From Polynucleobacter wuianus (GTDB lineage: Bacteria; Pseudomonadota; Gammaproteobacteria; Burkholderiales; Burkholderiaceae), in NCBI RefSeq assembly GCF_001659725.1, contig NZ_CP015922.1:744001-808000 (forward strand): DNA of 64,000 bases. The letters are read 5' to 3'. A model generated the notes under the pieces. It was not told the origin of the DNA. It saw only the letters and a list, made by a program, of their open reading frames with translations, and made no database searches. The translations under genes were made by a program, and so were the position numbers. How positions within the stretch are numbered: position 1 is the stretch's first letter; every line of letters begins with the position of its first letter. Below, one piece after another: positions 21,401 through 29,927 of this stretch.

Positions 21401-22512
21401 AGCGTACAGATTTCCGGCCAGAAGCATTGCCTTTACATTCATCAATGAACTTCAGGCTCATCGATGAACATGGTCGTCAATTAGAAGTCGAGCGCAACTT
21501 AGCACGCTTGCGATCGGAGTATGGTCAGACAGCGCGTGATGCCTTTCAAGCCGTTGCTCAAGAGCTTGCTCAAGCGGAGCTGGGAATTGAACCCAGCACC
21601 CAGGTCAACACGCAATCTCAAAGGCCAGATCAGGTCAGAAAAGTCGAGCAGGGTGGCTACCGCTCTTGGGAGTTTGGTGAATTACCTGAAACCCTGGAGA
21701 TTCAAAAGGGTAGCAAGACTTTATTTGGTTACCCAGCACTGATTGATCGGGTTGACTATTGCGACCTAGAAGTCTTTGATGATTTGTTAGAGGCCCGCAA
21801 ACAACATGCTTTAGGTTTACGTCGTCTATTTGCCTTAGGTAATAAAGACACGCTTAAGGCCTTACAAAAACAATTACCCGGTATTCGTGAACTGGGATTG
21901 CTCTTCATTAATGTGGGCTCAGTTGAAGGTTTGATTGATCAGATACTCAACCTATCGATTGAGCGTGCTTTCTTAAATGAACCATTACCAAATAATGCTG
22001 AGCAATTTGCACAGCGTATGCAGGCAGGTAAGCCGAGATTGGCGTTGATTGCTCAAGAAATCTCACGCCATGCCTTGGCTGCATTAGAGGCTTATGCTGA
22101 TCTCCAAAAGAAGATGACTCAAGCAAAAGCGGCATCGCCCAGTGCCTATGCAGATATTCAGTCGCAAGTTCAGGGATTAATCTTCCCCAAATTTGTAGCG
22201 GATATTCCCTATGCCCAGTTAGTGCATTTACCGCGTTACCTCAAAGCAATTGCAATGCGGATCGATAAGATGCGATCCAACCCTTCACGTGACGCGCAAT
22301 GCCAAAAAGATTGGGAGTCTGTTGCAAGACCTTGGCAAAAGCTCATGCAAGGCAACAAAGGTTCTTCCTATGCCATGACAGAGGACCAGGCTTTGTTGGA
22401 TTTTCGTTGGCAACTGGAAGAGTTGAGGGTGGCTCTGTATGCCCAAGAGTTGAAAACCCCGACCCCAATGTCTTTAAAGCGCTTGGAAAAAGTTTTGGCC
22501 AGCTTGCGCTAG
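18475..22512 (+). CDS. hrpA: ATP-dependent RNA helicase HrpA
   Basis: A DEAH-box helicase of 1345 residues, full length for HrpA. Visible parts: Walker A GETGSGKTTQ (about 57-66), DEAH in IIDEAHERSLNID (about 155-167), SAT motif ITSATIDAQRF, and motif VI QRAGRCGRV (about 375), then the HA2/OB segment and the long C-terminal DUF3418 region ending LKRLEKVLASLR, as in E. coli HrpA. It is implicated in mRNA processing and in resolving stalled ribosomes. The start is taken as GTG 18475; no ATG occurs before the helicase core. The 5' end lies 17 bp from the divergent argA start. Confidence 0.94.
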   Translation: MQEPINQQKPKASTPSVPASNTGRSLKIRFPEELPVSSQRQLIKDALQSHQVVIVCGETGSGKTTQLPKICLDLGRGTINGGKLIGHTQPRRIAATATAKRIAQELGSPIGQDVGYQVRFADRTSNTASVKLMTDGILLAETQREPQLKAYDTLIIDEAHERSLNIDFLLGYLRQLLPKRPDLKLIITSATIDAQRFAEHFAINGKVAPVIEVSGRLFPVEQRYSPLEPDAKPDGKKESKTAKEIPDAVAEEIAKVWREGATGAGDVLVFLPGEREIRDCAEALRKDHVLQQRFHPEVLSLFARQSVAEQERVFSPGNGRRIILTTNVAETSLTVPNIRYVIDSGLARVKRYSYRNKVEQLQIEPISQAAANQRAGRCGRVSDGICVRLYSEQDYQSRPKFTDPEILRSSLAAVLLRMSSLRLSKIQHFPFIDKPLGRAIADGVQLLDELGAIEFDEAQAGNGKDINNSFKLTQIGKQLADLPLDPRIGRMLLAAKEQNALKEVTIIASALATQDPRERPMDQGAAADQAHLQFADERSEFLSFVKLWNWYQDALQHKHSNRQLENLCRSKFLSPRRLREWRDVHGQLHTMLGEKGWKENASPATYEQVHLSLLTGLLGYVAKKEEDEKSQDRNSKTGGYVGARGIRPFIWPGSTIGKKAGAWILAGELQETSRMYARTIAKIEPQWVEKVAAHRLIKSLSDPFWDNRQGEVLAFERGTLYGLPIYHGRRVRYEPHNPEEARELFIRQALVQEEMFGRMDTPALQRETEADAKKKYPGSFGFFWHNRRLIKEIEALEHRSRRPDVLVDDELLFAFYESRIPKGVCNREDLKAHLKKSPDLDPQLRLEKADLMRHEAAGITVDRYPKVMRVGGAELNLTYHFEPGSPKDGVTLVVPLAQLNQVDGRRCEWLVPGMCEEKTLLLLKTLPQKLRRHCVPLPDYAKSYLERKLDSNQFGIGDFLDSLIVDIRKERGLEIKRTDFRPEALPLHSSMNFRLIDEHGRQLEVERNLARLRSEYGQTARDAFQAVAQELAQAELGIEPSTQVNTQSQRPDQVRKVEQGGYRSWEFGELPETLEIQKGSKTLFGYPALIDRVDYCDLEVFDDLLEARKQHALGLRRLFALGNKDTLKALQKQLPGIRELGLLFINVGSVEGLIDQILNLSIERAFLNEPLPNNAEQFAQRMQAGKPRLALIAQEISRHALAALEAYADLQKKMTQAKAASPSAYADIQSQVQGLIFPKFVADIPYAQLVHLPRYLKAIAMRIDKMRSNPSRDAQCQKDWESVARPWQKLMQGNKGSSYAMTEDQALLDFRWQLEELRVALYAQELKTPTPMSLKRLEKVLASLR

Positions 22513-22583
22513 GTCAAATCCATCGGTATTTAGAGGGTCATTCGGGGCTCAGCTAAGCCCTCCGCATTGCTTACAATGTAGAT

Positions 22584-23597
22584 ATGTACACATTTACCAA
22601 GATTAGAGCTTTTTGCACTATTGCCTTCTCAGTCACATTTGCTTCAATAACGCATCAAGCGCTTGCTCAGGCTCCGGCAGCTCCGGCCCAGCCCAAATTA
22701 GCTGTGATTCTCAATTCAGGTCAAGCATCTGTCAGCTTGATTGATATGCAAACTCGCCAAGTGGTGAAAACTATTCCGGTTGGTAAAGAGCCGCATCACT
22801 TGATGATGACTCCAGATCAAAAAACTTTACTGATTGCCAATGCTGCAGGTAACGATGTTGTGTTGATGAACCCAGTTAGCGGTGAGATCACTGGTCGCGT
22901 CCCCAACATCATTGATCCTTATCAAATTGGCTACTCGCCAGACCACAAATGGTTTGTGGCAAATGGTAATCGCTTAGATCGCGTAGATATTTATTCAGCG
23001 AATGGCGCTGATCTGAAATTAGCAAAGACGGTGAAGTTAGCAAAGACTCCAAGTCATATTGCATTTACCTCCGATAGCAAAATTGCTTTTATTACTTTGC
23101 AAGACTCTAGTGAGCTCGCAGCAATTGATTTGGAAACCCAAAACGTATTGTGGGTCATGCCCACAGGTAAAGTGCCAGCGGGCTTATGGATGACACCTGG
23201 CGATCAGTATTTATTGCTTGGTATTACTGGCGAAGATAACGTTCAAGTAATTGATTGGAAGAATCGCAAAGAAGTTAAACGTATCTTTACGGGTAAAGGC
23301 GCTCACAACTTCCGCCCACTGGGTGATAAGAAGCATGTCTTTGTAAGTAATCGCATTGCTTCAACGATCAGCCTTATCAATATGCAAACCCTGGAAAAGG
23401 TCAGTGATATTGCTGGCTTGCCTTCAGGCCCCGATGATATGGAAATTACACCTGATGGCAAAACGATGTGGGTGACTTTCCGTTTTGCTAAAAAGGTCGG
23501 CGTGATTGATATCCCGACCATGAAATTAGTCACTGTGATACCGGTCGGCAAGTCACCACATGGCGTGTTCTTCTATCCAAGAGCGCCATGGGAGTGA
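22584..23597 (+). CDS. Secreted YncE-like beta-propeller protein
   Basis: The 337-residue protein has a signal peptide (about 1-28, cleavage near HQALAQ|AP) and repeats of the YncE / cytochrome-D1-like type: TIPVGKEPHHLMMTPDQKTL, VKLAKTPSHIAFTSDSKIA and VIPVGKSPHGVFFYPRAPWE. No CxxCH haem site is present, so it is not a nitrite reductase. Such seven-bladed propellers are periplasmic binding or scaffold proteins of uncertain role. It starts 71 bp after hrpA and is followed closely by a deacetylase gene, so a periplasmic, envelope-related role is likely. Confidence 0.85.
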   Translation: MYTFTKIRAFCTIAFSVTFASITHQALAQAPAAPAQPKLAVILNSGQASVSLIDMQTRQVVKTIPVGKEPHHLMMTPDQKTLLIANAAGNDVVLMNPVSGEITGRVPNIIDPYQIGYSPDHKWFVANGNRLDRVDIYSANGADLKLAKTVKLAKTPSHIAFTSDSKIAFITLQDSSELAAIDLETQNVLWVMPTGKVPAGLWMTPGDQYLLLGITGEDNVQVIDWKNRKEVKRIFTGKGAHNFRPLGDKKHVFVSNRIASTISLINMQTLEKVSDIAGLPSGPDDMEITPDGKTMWVTFRFAKKVGVIDIPTMKLVTVIPVGKSPHGVFFYPRAPWE

Positions 23598-23616
23598 GCG
23601 GGCATAGAGCAATCAA

Positions 23617-24417
23617 GTGATGAAGCACAATACGATCATTCATTTAGCAGCCGTGCTCTTGCTCGGCTGTTTTTCATTAAACGGTAATGCGCAGACAGCA
23701 AGTTGCAATAAGACCGTTTACTTAACTTTTGATACCGGCAATATGTCGGTTGCTAATACCGTTGCGGAGATCTTAAAACGACAAGATATCAAAGCCACTT
23801 TCTTTCTCGCGAATGAAAAGACCTACCGTGGTGATTTTGCATTAGATGAAACGTGGAAACCTTTTTGGCAAGAGTTGGCTAAAGAGGGTCATCACTTTGG
23901 TAGTCACACTTACGACCATACCTACTTCGTGAAAGACGGCCCCAAAGGGCAGGTTTTTGAAAAACCGCAATTTGGATCAAAAGCTGGAGAAACGATTCTG
24001 TATAACGAAGTAGCCATGTGTAAAGAAATGTACCGGGTTGATCAACGTTTTCAGGAGATGACCAATCAAACCTTGCAGAAAATTTGGCGTGCTCCTGGAG
24101 GAAAAACTTCTCCAACCTTAATTCGGATGGGGGATATGTGTGGGTATCAACATATTGGATGGCCGACTACTGGTTTCTTGGGCGATGAGCTCAATTCGGA
24201 CAAGCATCCCAATAAGCTCCTTTTAGAAAAAGCCAGCCGAGACATTAAAAATGGCGATATCACAATGGCGCATCTCGGTATTTGGTCCAGGAGAGATCCT
24301 TGGGCACCAGCGGTATTAGAACAATTGATCCTTAATTTGAAGCAGCGAGGCTTTTGTTTCGGTCTTTTGCCAATACAAGTTAATGCGCACAAAAATTCTG
24401 CAGATCAGTCAAAATAA
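23617..24417 (+). CDS. Secreted polysaccharide deacetylase (NodB domain)
   Basis: The 266-residue protein has a signal peptide (about 1-26, ending NGNAQ). NodB motifs: motif 1 reads LTFDTG (Asp39 kept, the usual second Asp is Thr40), motif 2 is SHTYDH (two metal-binding His), then WRAPGGKTSPT as motif 3 and TMAHLGIW near the end. NodB enzymes remove N-acetyl groups from glycans such as peptidoglycan or capsule. The Thr at motif 1 recalls PdaA-like enzymes with TFDNG, so it need not be inactive. GTG 23617 or ATG 23620 could start it. Spacing of 19 bp and 3 bp to its neighbours suggests an operon. Confidence 0.87.
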   Translation: MMKHNTIIHLAAVLLLGCFSLNGNAQTASCNKTVYLTFDTGNMSVANTVAEILKRQDIKATFFLANEKTYRGDFALDETWKPFWQELAKEGHHFGSHTYDHTYFVKDGPKGQVFEKPQFGSKAGETILYNEVAMCKEMYRVDQRFQEMTNQTLQKIWRAPGGKTSPTLIRMGDMCGYQHIGWPTTGFLGDELNSDKHPNKLLLEKASRDIKNGDITMAHLGIWSRRDPWAPAVLEQLILNLKQRGFCFGLLPIQVNAHKNSADQSK

Positions 24418-24420
24418 ATC

Positions 24421-25392
24421 ATGGACTTCAGCTTAATCACCACTGCAACATCTAATGCCTATGGCAGTGCACAAGAGTGGATCTTCTCAAACGTCGTTGG
24501 ACCCTTGCTATATCAATTGGATTTAATGTCATGGGCCGAAGATGCTTTTGATGGCATAGATTGGTTTTTGTTTGGTTGCATTCAGATTTTCTTAATCATC
24601 GTGGTGCTACGTACTTGGGAGCGCTTCAATCCAGCGGAGAAGCAGGAGCGCCTTGCGCCCGCTACCAAAGCAGATATTTTCTATACTTTGTTTCATCGCT
24701 TAGGTATTTTTCATGGTCTGATTTTTATTGTGCTATCGGGATTCTTTTTTGAGATTGATTCTGTGCTGCATGATTTTCGTTTTGATCGCCTCAATGTGGA
24801 AAATTGGTGGCCAGGCGTCACAACCATTCCATGGGTAAGCTTTTTGTTTTATCTCGTCTTACTCGACTTTGTAGACTATCTATACCATCGCGCATCGCAC
24901 GCCATTAATTGGTGGTGGCAGTTACATGCCTTGCATCACAGTCAAACCGTTATGACTGCATGGTCAGATAATCGCAATCATTTTTTAGATGACATCATGC
25001 GTGCGGTAGTGATGGCATTTTTTGCACTTTTGTTTGGTGTTTCACCGGGGCAGTTCATTGCACTGGTTGCATTAAGTCAATTTATTCAAAGTTGGCAGCA
25101 CGCCAATATCAAGGTGCATTTAGGACCAGTTCGTTATCTTTTGATTTCCCCGATGTATCACCGCATGCACCATGCAGTGGGTTACGGTCATGAAGCCATT
25201 GGGAAGCCTGGAGTATTGGGTGGATGTAACTTTGGAATCTTATTTCCATGGTGGGATATGGCTTTAAAGACAGCCATCTTCCCGCAGGCAGTCTATCCCA
25301 CGGGCGTGCGAAACTTAAGTGTTTCTCAAAACATTATCACTCAGCAGTGGCAGGGCTTGGTGCATGCATTTAGGGAGTTATTGCCCAAGTAG
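24421..25392 (+). CDS. Sterol desaturase / fatty acid hydroxylase family membrane protein
   Basis: The 323-residue integral membrane protein has four or more hydrophobic segments and the histidine clusters of the non-haem di-iron family: YHRASH (HX3H, about 156-161), LHALHH (HX2HH, about 169-174), NHF, and HRMHHAVGYGH (HX2HH). The family hydroxylates or desaturates lipids and carotenoids at a di-iron site on the cytoplasmic face. The substrate cannot be told; hopanoid, fatty acid or lipid A modification are all possible. It starts 3 bp after the deacetylase stop. Confidence 0.88.
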   Translation: MDFSLITTATSNAYGSAQEWIFSNVVGPLLYQLDLMSWAEDAFDGIDWFLFGCIQIFLIIVVLRTWERFNPAEKQERLAPATKADIFYTLFHRLGIFHGLIFIVLSGFFFEIDSVLHDFRFDRLNVENWWPGVTTIPWVSFLFYLVLLDFVDYLYHRASHAINWWWQLHALHHSQTVMTAWSDNRNHFLDDIMRAVVMAFFALLFGVSPGQFIALVALSQFIQSWQHANIKVHLGPVRYLLISPMYHRMHHAVGYGHEAIGKPGVLGGCNFGILFPWWDMALKTAIFPQAVYPTGVRNLSVSQNIITQQWQGLVHAFRELLPK

Positions 25393-25422
25393 ACATCTCA
25401 CTTGGCATCTCATAGGAGTCTT

Positions 25423-26295
25423 ATGGTCGTATTACAGCAAGTATTTAAATCGTTTGGACTTGCCTTAGTCGGTGCGATGCATCCCCGCATGTTGTGGCTC
25501 AGCTTGCGACCATTTTTGATTGTCTCCGTTTTATGGGGTTGCTTAATTTGGTTGACCTGGACTCCAGCTATTGAGGCCTTGAGTATTTTTCTCACCACTT
25601 CGATGTTTACAAGTTGGATTCAAGAGGGCCTTATTTGGGCTGGCTTTGAAAATGCGCGAGCTTGGATTGCGCCACTCTTCTTTGTGATGCTCATCATTCC
25701 TTTGATCACGATTAGTCTTTTAGTGTTTATTGCCTTCTCAACTGTGCCCGCCATTGTGAATATCGTGGCTCGTCAACCTGCATATCAAGGTTTAGAGCGT
25801 AAGCAGGGCGGTGGCTTTTTTGGCAGCTTGGTCTACACCTTATGGTCTGCGTTGATTTGTTTGGTATTGGTGATGCTGACATTGCCGGTGTGGTGGGTTC
25901 CACCCTTGGTTGCAGTGTTACCGCCACTACTATGGGGTTGGTTAACAATGCGTCTCATGTCCTATGACGTCTTAGCAAAACACGCCAGCACCGAAGAGCG
26001 TGATCTGCTCATTGAGAAATATCGCTGGCCATTGCTGACCATGGGCATTGTGTCTGGCATGCTCGGCGCAGTCCCTACATTCTTCTGGGCAACTTCTGCC
26101 TTAGCATTGGTTTTGTTTCCTGTAGTGAGCTTTGTAGCACTTTGGATTTATTCTTTAATCTTTGTGTTCGCAGCGCTTTGGTTTAGTCATTTCTTATTAG
26201 ATGCTTTGCAGACACTCAGGCAAGACGAGTTAGAAAAGTCCTTAACAGTTGAAACGCGCATAGTAGATCCGGAGCTTCCCTATCATGGCCAATGA
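25423..26295 (+). CDS. EI24 domain membrane protein
   Basis: The 290-residue protein has about six hydrophobic segments (for example VLWGCLIWLTWTPAIEAL, LFFVMLIIPLITISLLVFIAF, ALICLVLVMLTLPVWWVPPL) and matches the EI24/CysZ-like architecture. The ATG at 25423 is preceded by TAGGAG; the frame extends 7 codons upstream without a better start. Its role in bacteria is unclear; CysZ relatives import sulfate, but the similarity is only general. It overlaps the next gene by 11 bp. Confidence 0.78.
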   Translation: MVVLQQVFKSFGLALVGAMHPRMLWLSLRPFLIVSVLWGCLIWLTWTPAIEALSIFLTTSMFTSWIQEGLIWAGFENARAWIAPLFFVMLIIPLITISLLVFIAFSTVPAIVNIVARQPAYQGLERKQGGGFFGSLVYTLWSALICLVLVMLTLPVWWVPPLVAVLPPLLWGWLTMRLMSYDVLAKHASTEERDLLIEKYRWPLLTMGIVSGMLGAVPTFFWATSALALVLFPVVSFVALWIYSLIFVFAALWFSHFLLDALQTLRQDELEKSLTVETRIVDPELPYHGQ

Positions 26296-27157
26296 GATGG
26301 TTGATGCAGTGAAAAAAGTTGAAGTGGATGCACCATCAAAAGCAGGTGCTACAAGGCGATTTGGATTAATTGTGATTGGCGATGAAATCCTATCGGGCCG
26401 TCGTCAAGATAAGCATATGAGCAAGCTGATTGAGCTTCTGAATGAACGGGGATTGAGTCTATCGTGGGCGAAGTATGTCGCAGATGATCCTAAGCAAATC
26501 ACGGCAACCTTATCTGCAAGCTTTGCAAGTGGTGATGTGGTGTTTAGTACTGGTGGTATTGGTGCAACACCGGATGATCACACACGCCAATGTGCTGCCT
26601 TAGCACTCGGAACTAAAACTGAATTACATCCCACTGCACAAGAACTGATTGCAGGACGAATTCAGTCGATGGCGGAGGGCGATCCGATTAAAGCGGATCT
26701 CAATACTCCAGAGAATCAACACCGCTTCAAGATGGGCGAGTTCCCGATTGGTAGCGAGATTATTCCCAATCCCTATAACCAAATCCCCGGATTTCGGATT
26801 AGAGAGCACCATTTCGTTCCAGGCTTTCCCGTCATGGCGGCGCCGATGATGGCATGGTGTTTGGATACCCATTACAAAGATCTCTTTCATCAAGAAAACT
26901 GGGCGGAGCAAAGTTTCATCGTGCCCATGGGGATTGAATCTACTTTGACTCCCTTAATGGAGCGCATAGAAGCGAATTTCCCTGGAGTGAAGGTCTTTAG
27001 CCTGCCTTCTGTAGGTGATGCCACTAAGGGCGGTGTCTATGCCCAGCGGCATATCGAATTAGGTATTAAAGGAAATGCCAATCTACTAGAAAGCGCTTGG
27101 ATTGCCCTAAGAACGGGCACTCAAGAGCTCGGCTATGAAATCCACGACATTACCTAG
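26285..27157 (+). CDS. Molybdopterin-binding domain protein (CinA N-domain / MoaB-like)
   Basis: The 290-residue protein contains the MoCF-binding fold: GLIVIGDEILSGRRQDKHMS (about 27-46) and FSTGGIGATPDDHTRQ (about 89-104), as in CinA and MoaB. It lacks the C-terminal nicotinamide-nucleotide amidase domain of full-length CinA. Stand-alone proteins of this type (often annotated competence/damage-inducible protein A) have poorly known functions; some CinA N-domains have ADP-ribose pyrophosphatase activity. It overlaps the EI24 gene by 11 bp and is the last gene before the glnA regulatory region. Confidence 0.85.
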   Translation: MANEMVDAVKKVEVDAPSKAGATRRFGLIVIGDEILSGRRQDKHMSKLIELLNERGLSLSWAKYVADDPKQITATLSASFASGDVVFSTGGIGATPDDHTRQCAALALGTKTELHPTAQELIAGRIQSMAEGDPIKADLNTPENQHRFKMGEFPIGSEIIPNPYNQIPGFRIREHHFVPGFPVMAAPMMAWCLDTHYKDLFHQENWAEQSFIVPMGIESTLTPLMERIEANFPGVKVFSLPSVGDATKGGVYAQRHIELGIKGNANLLESAWIALRTGTQELGYEIHDIT

Positions 27158-27163
27158 ATCAAT

Positions 27164-27184
27164 ATTGCACTAAAGTAGTGCAAT
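27164..27184 (+). promoter_or_regulatory. NtrC-type binding site 1 upstream of glnA
   Basis: A perfect 21-bp palindrome: ATTGCACT (27164-27171), 5-bp centre, AGTGCAAT (27177-27184). It fits the enterobacterial NtrC consensus TGCAC(C/T)-N5-(A/G)GTGCA at every defined position. Its centre is about 190 bp before the glnA start. Confidence 0.75.
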
Positions 27185-27217
27185 TCACCATTTTTTAGGG
27201 TGTAAAAGAGGTAATTG

Positions 27218-27234
27218 AGCACTTAATTAGTGCA
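27218..27234 (+). promoter_or_regulatory. NtrC-type binding site 2 upstream of glnA
   Basis: AGCACT-TAATT-AGTGCA, one mismatch to the NtrC consensus half-site pair. Its centre (27226) is 52 bp from that of site 1 (27174), about five helical turns, so dimers on both sites would face the same side of the DNA, as expected for cooperative NtrC binding. Confidence 0.7.
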
Positions 27235-27283
27235 ATAATGGCTATTCCCCGTTGTTTGCTTCAGTAAATTAGATGCATCCATT

Positions 27284-27299
27284 AGGCATGTTGAATGCC
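27284..27299 (+). promoter_or_regulatory. Possible sigma-54-type promoter of glnA (GG-N10-GC)
   Basis: AGGCATG at 27284-27290 and ATGCC at 27295-27299 give GG (27285-27286), 10 bp, GC (27297-27298), the invariant spacing of -24/-12 promoters; four mismatches to TGGCACG-N4-TTGC(A/T) remain. A start near 27310 would put the NtrC sites at about -136 and -84, a normal enhancer distance. The same bases form an inverted repeat GGCAT/ATGCC, so an operator is an alternative. No good sigma-70 promoter is visible nearby. Confidence 0.4.
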
Positions 27300-27363
27300 T
27301 GGAATGAACAAGGGTGTATGCCTTGAGTTTGAATTCCGAGTTTTGTTAATAGAGGAGATTTGC

Positions 27364-28779
27364 ATGACGAAGACCGTCGCTGATGTGATGAAGTTAGTTA
27401 AAGAGAAAGAATGTACTTTCGTTGATTTCCGCTTTGTAGATACAAAGGGTAAAGAGCAGCACACGACAGTTCCTATTTCTGCTTTTGACGAAGATAAATT
27501 TGAGAGCGGTCATGCATTTGACGGTTCATCTATTGCTGGTTGGAAAGGTATTGAAGCATCAGACATGTTGCTCAAACCAGATCCAACAGCTGCTTACATT
27601 GATCCATTCTATGAAGAGCCAACTTTGGTTCTCACATGTGACGTTATCGAGCCAGCAGATGGCAAAGGTTACGACCGTGATCCACGCTCTATCGCTAAGC
27701 GCGCTGAAGCGTATTTGAAGAGCACAGGCTTGGGCGATGCTGCTTACTTTGGCCCAGAGCCAGAATTCTTTATTTTTGACGGCGTTCGTTGGGGTGCCGA
27801 CATGCAAGGTTGCTTCGTGAAGATTGATTCTGAAGAAGCTCCATGGTCATCTGGTGCAGAGATCGAGGGCGGCAACACAGGTCACCGTCCAGGCAAGAAG
27901 GGCGGTTACTTCCCAGTTGCTCCAGTCGATACATTCCAAGATATGCGTTCTGAAATGTGCTTGATTCTCGAATCACTCGGCATTCCAGTTGAAGTTCATC
28001 ACCATGAAGTTGCTGGTCAAGGCCAAAACGAATTGGGTACAAAGTTCAGCACATTGGTACAGCGCGCTGACTGGACTATCTGGCAGAAGTATGTAATTCA
28101 AAACGTCGCACATGCTTATGGCAAGACCGCAACCTTCATGCCTAAGCCAGTTGTTGGCGATAACGGTTCTGGTATGCACGTTCACCAATCTGTTTGGAAG
28201 AATGGCGAGAACTTGTTTGCTGGTAATGGTTATGCAGGTTTATCAGAGTTCGCTCTCTTCTACATCGGCGGCATCATTAAGCACGCTAAGGCATTGAACG
28301 CGATTACTAACCCAGGTACAAACTCATACAAGCGTTTAGTTCCAGGCTTTGAGGCTCCAGTGAAGTTGGCCTACTCTGCACGTAACCGTTCTGCTTCTAT
28401 TCGTATTCCACACGTTCCAAGTCCCAAGGGTCGTCGTATCGAAACTCGTTTCCCAGATCCATTGGCTAACCCATACTTGGCATTCTCTGCCTTGTTGATG
28501 GCTGGTTTGGATGGCGTACAGAACAAGATTCATCCTGGCGATGCTGCTGACAAGAACTTGTATGACTTGCCACCAGAAGAGGATGCAAAGATCCCAACTG
28601 TTTGCGCAAGCTTGGAAGAAGCATTAGATGCATTGAAGAAAGATCACGAGTTCTTGACTCGCGGTGGAGTATTTACTGAGTCCATGATTGATGCATATAT
28701 CAATTTGAAGATGGAAGATGTCACACGTTTCCGTATGACAACTCATCCAATCGAATTTGATATGTACTACTCCCTGTAA
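27364..28779 (+). CDS. glnA: Glutamine synthetase, type I
   Basis: It makes glutamine from glutamate, ammonia and ATP. From the ATG at 27364 (ribosome site AGAGGAG) it has 471 residues, normal for dodecameric GSI. Visible: the N-terminal [16 protein letters not shown], the latch [11 protein letters not shown], metal site [14 protein letters not shown] region [10 protein letters not shown], and the adenylylation loop [10 protein letters not shown] with Tyr400, so activity should be controlled by GlnE. It heads the operon glnA-glnL-glnG and is preceded by two NtrC-type sites. The gap to glnL is 14 bp. Confidence 0.98.
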   Translation: MTKTVADVMKLVKEKECTFVDFRFVDTKGKEQHTTVPISAFDEDKFESGHAFDGSSIAGWKGIEASDMLLKPDPTAAYIDPFYEEPTLVLTCDVIEPADGKGYDRDPRSIAKRAEAYLKSTGLGDAAYFGPEPEFFIFDGVRWGADMQGCFVKIDSEEAPWSSGAEIEGGNTGHRPGKKGGYFPVAPVDTFQDMRSEMCLILESLGIPVEVHHHEVAGQGQNELGTKFSTLVQRADWTIWQKYVIQNVAHAYGKTATFMPKPVVGDNGSGMHVHQSVWKNGENLFAGNGYAGLSEFALFYIGGIIKHAKALNAITNPGTNSYKRLVPGFEAPVKLAYSARNRSASIRIPHVPSPKGRRIETRFPDPLANPYLAFSALLMAGLDGVQNKIHPGDAADKNLYDLPPEEDAKIPTVCASLEEALDALKKDHEFLTRGGVFTESMIDAYINLKMEDVTRFRMTTHPIEFDMYYSL

Positions 28780-28793
28780 GCGAAGGAGAGAAC

Positions 28794-29927
28794 TTGAGCG
28801 CAGGTTTGTTGCGCAATTCGTTCAAGGGAGCAGCTTCGGCTGCTCCTTTTTTTCCGACATTGCTCGATCAGATGCCCAATGCCATCGTGGTTTTTGAGGC
28901 GGAGAACCAACAATTGGTTTATGTGAACCCAGCTGCTGAGTCAGCCCTGGATCTTTCACGTAAATCACTTGAGGGTCAATCTGTGTTTGATTTATTTGGT
29001 GATAACAATGCATTAAACAGCATGATTAGCGAGGTCAAACAGGGTCATGTATTGGCGCAACGCCAAGAGATGGTCCTGCACTCCTTGCCGGGAAGCATTC
29101 ATCAGGATTCAATTCCTGCACACGTAGTGATCGCTGCGCTTGAAGATCCCGCATTGATCATGATGGAATGGTTTCCAATTGATCAGCAACTGCGGAGTGA
29201 ACGCGATGAGCGCGTGACGCAGCAAGTTGAGGCAAATAAGCAGTTAATGCGTAATTTAGCGCATGAGATTAAGAACCCATTGGGCGGTATTCGTGGGGCA
29301 GCTCAGCTATTGGAGTTTGAGTTACCCGAAAAAGGTTTACGTGAATACACGCAAGTCATTATCAAAGAGTCTGATCGATTGCAAACGCTAGTAGATCGTC
29401 TGCTTGCACCGCATCGTAAGGCCCATGTGATTGAGTCGTTTAATGTACATGAGGCATTAGAGCGTGTCCGCAGCTTAGTGTTAGCCGAGTTCCCTAAAGG
29501 CCTGCGTATCATTCGTAACTACGACACCAGCTTGCCCGATATCATGGGTGATCGTGAGCAACTCATTCAGGCAACCCTTAATATTGTGCACAACGCTGCA
29601 CAAGCTCTTTCAGAAGAAATTAGCCGGGGTGTTGCTCAAATCGAATTAAAAACCCGCGTGGCAAGATCGGTCACGATTGCAAAGCATCGCTATAAGTTAG
29701 CCATGGATTTGCATGTGATTGATAACGGCCCCGGTATTCCAGAAGAGATTATTGAGCGCATCTTCTTTCCATTGGTTTCTGGGCGAGAAGGGGGTAGTGG
29801 CTTAGGTCTTACCTTGGCCCAAACCTTTGTTCAACAACACCAGGGCTTTATTGCTTGTGATAGCCGCCCTGGACGTACCGATTTCCATATTCAAATTCCA
29901 TACCGTAGGCAGGAGAAAACATCATGA
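28794..29927 (+). CDS. glnL: Nitrogen regulation sensor histidine kinase NtrB
   Basis: NtrB phosphorylates NtrC under nitrogen limitation, under control of PII. The 377-residue soluble protein has a PAS domain (about 20-130), a dimerisation/phosphoacceptor region with RNLAHEIKNPLGGIRGAAQL (His near 162) and an ATPase domain with DNGPGIPEEI and GREGGSGLGLTLA. The start is TTG 28794 with an AAGGAG ribosome site 5 bp upstream. It overlaps glnG by 4 bp (ATGA). Unlike NtrC, the kinase looks fully intact. Confidence 0.95.
   Translation: MSAGLLRNSFKGAASAAPFFPTLLDQMPNAIVVFEAENQQLVYVNPAAESALDLSRKSLEGQSVFDLFGDNNALNSMISEVKQGHVLAQRQEMVLHSLPGSIHQDSIPAHVVIAALEDPALIMMEWFPIDQQLRSERDERVTQQVEANKQLMRNLAHEIKNPLGGIRGAAQLLEFELPEKGLREYTQVIIKESDRLQTLVDRLLAPHRKAHVIESFNVHEALERVRSLVLAEFPKGLRIIRNYDTSLPDIMGDREQLIQATLNIVHNAAQALSEEISRGVAQIELKTRVARSVTIAKHRYKLAMDLHVIDNGPGIPEEIIERIFFPLVSGREGGSGLGLTLAQTFVQQHQGFIACDSRPGRTDFHIQIPYRRQEKTS

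Noticed and set aside
23728..23742. NodB motif TFDTG taken as proof of an inactive enzyme
   Set aside because: Active relatives such as PdaA have TFDNG, and the other NodB motifs are intact, so inactivity cannot be claimed.
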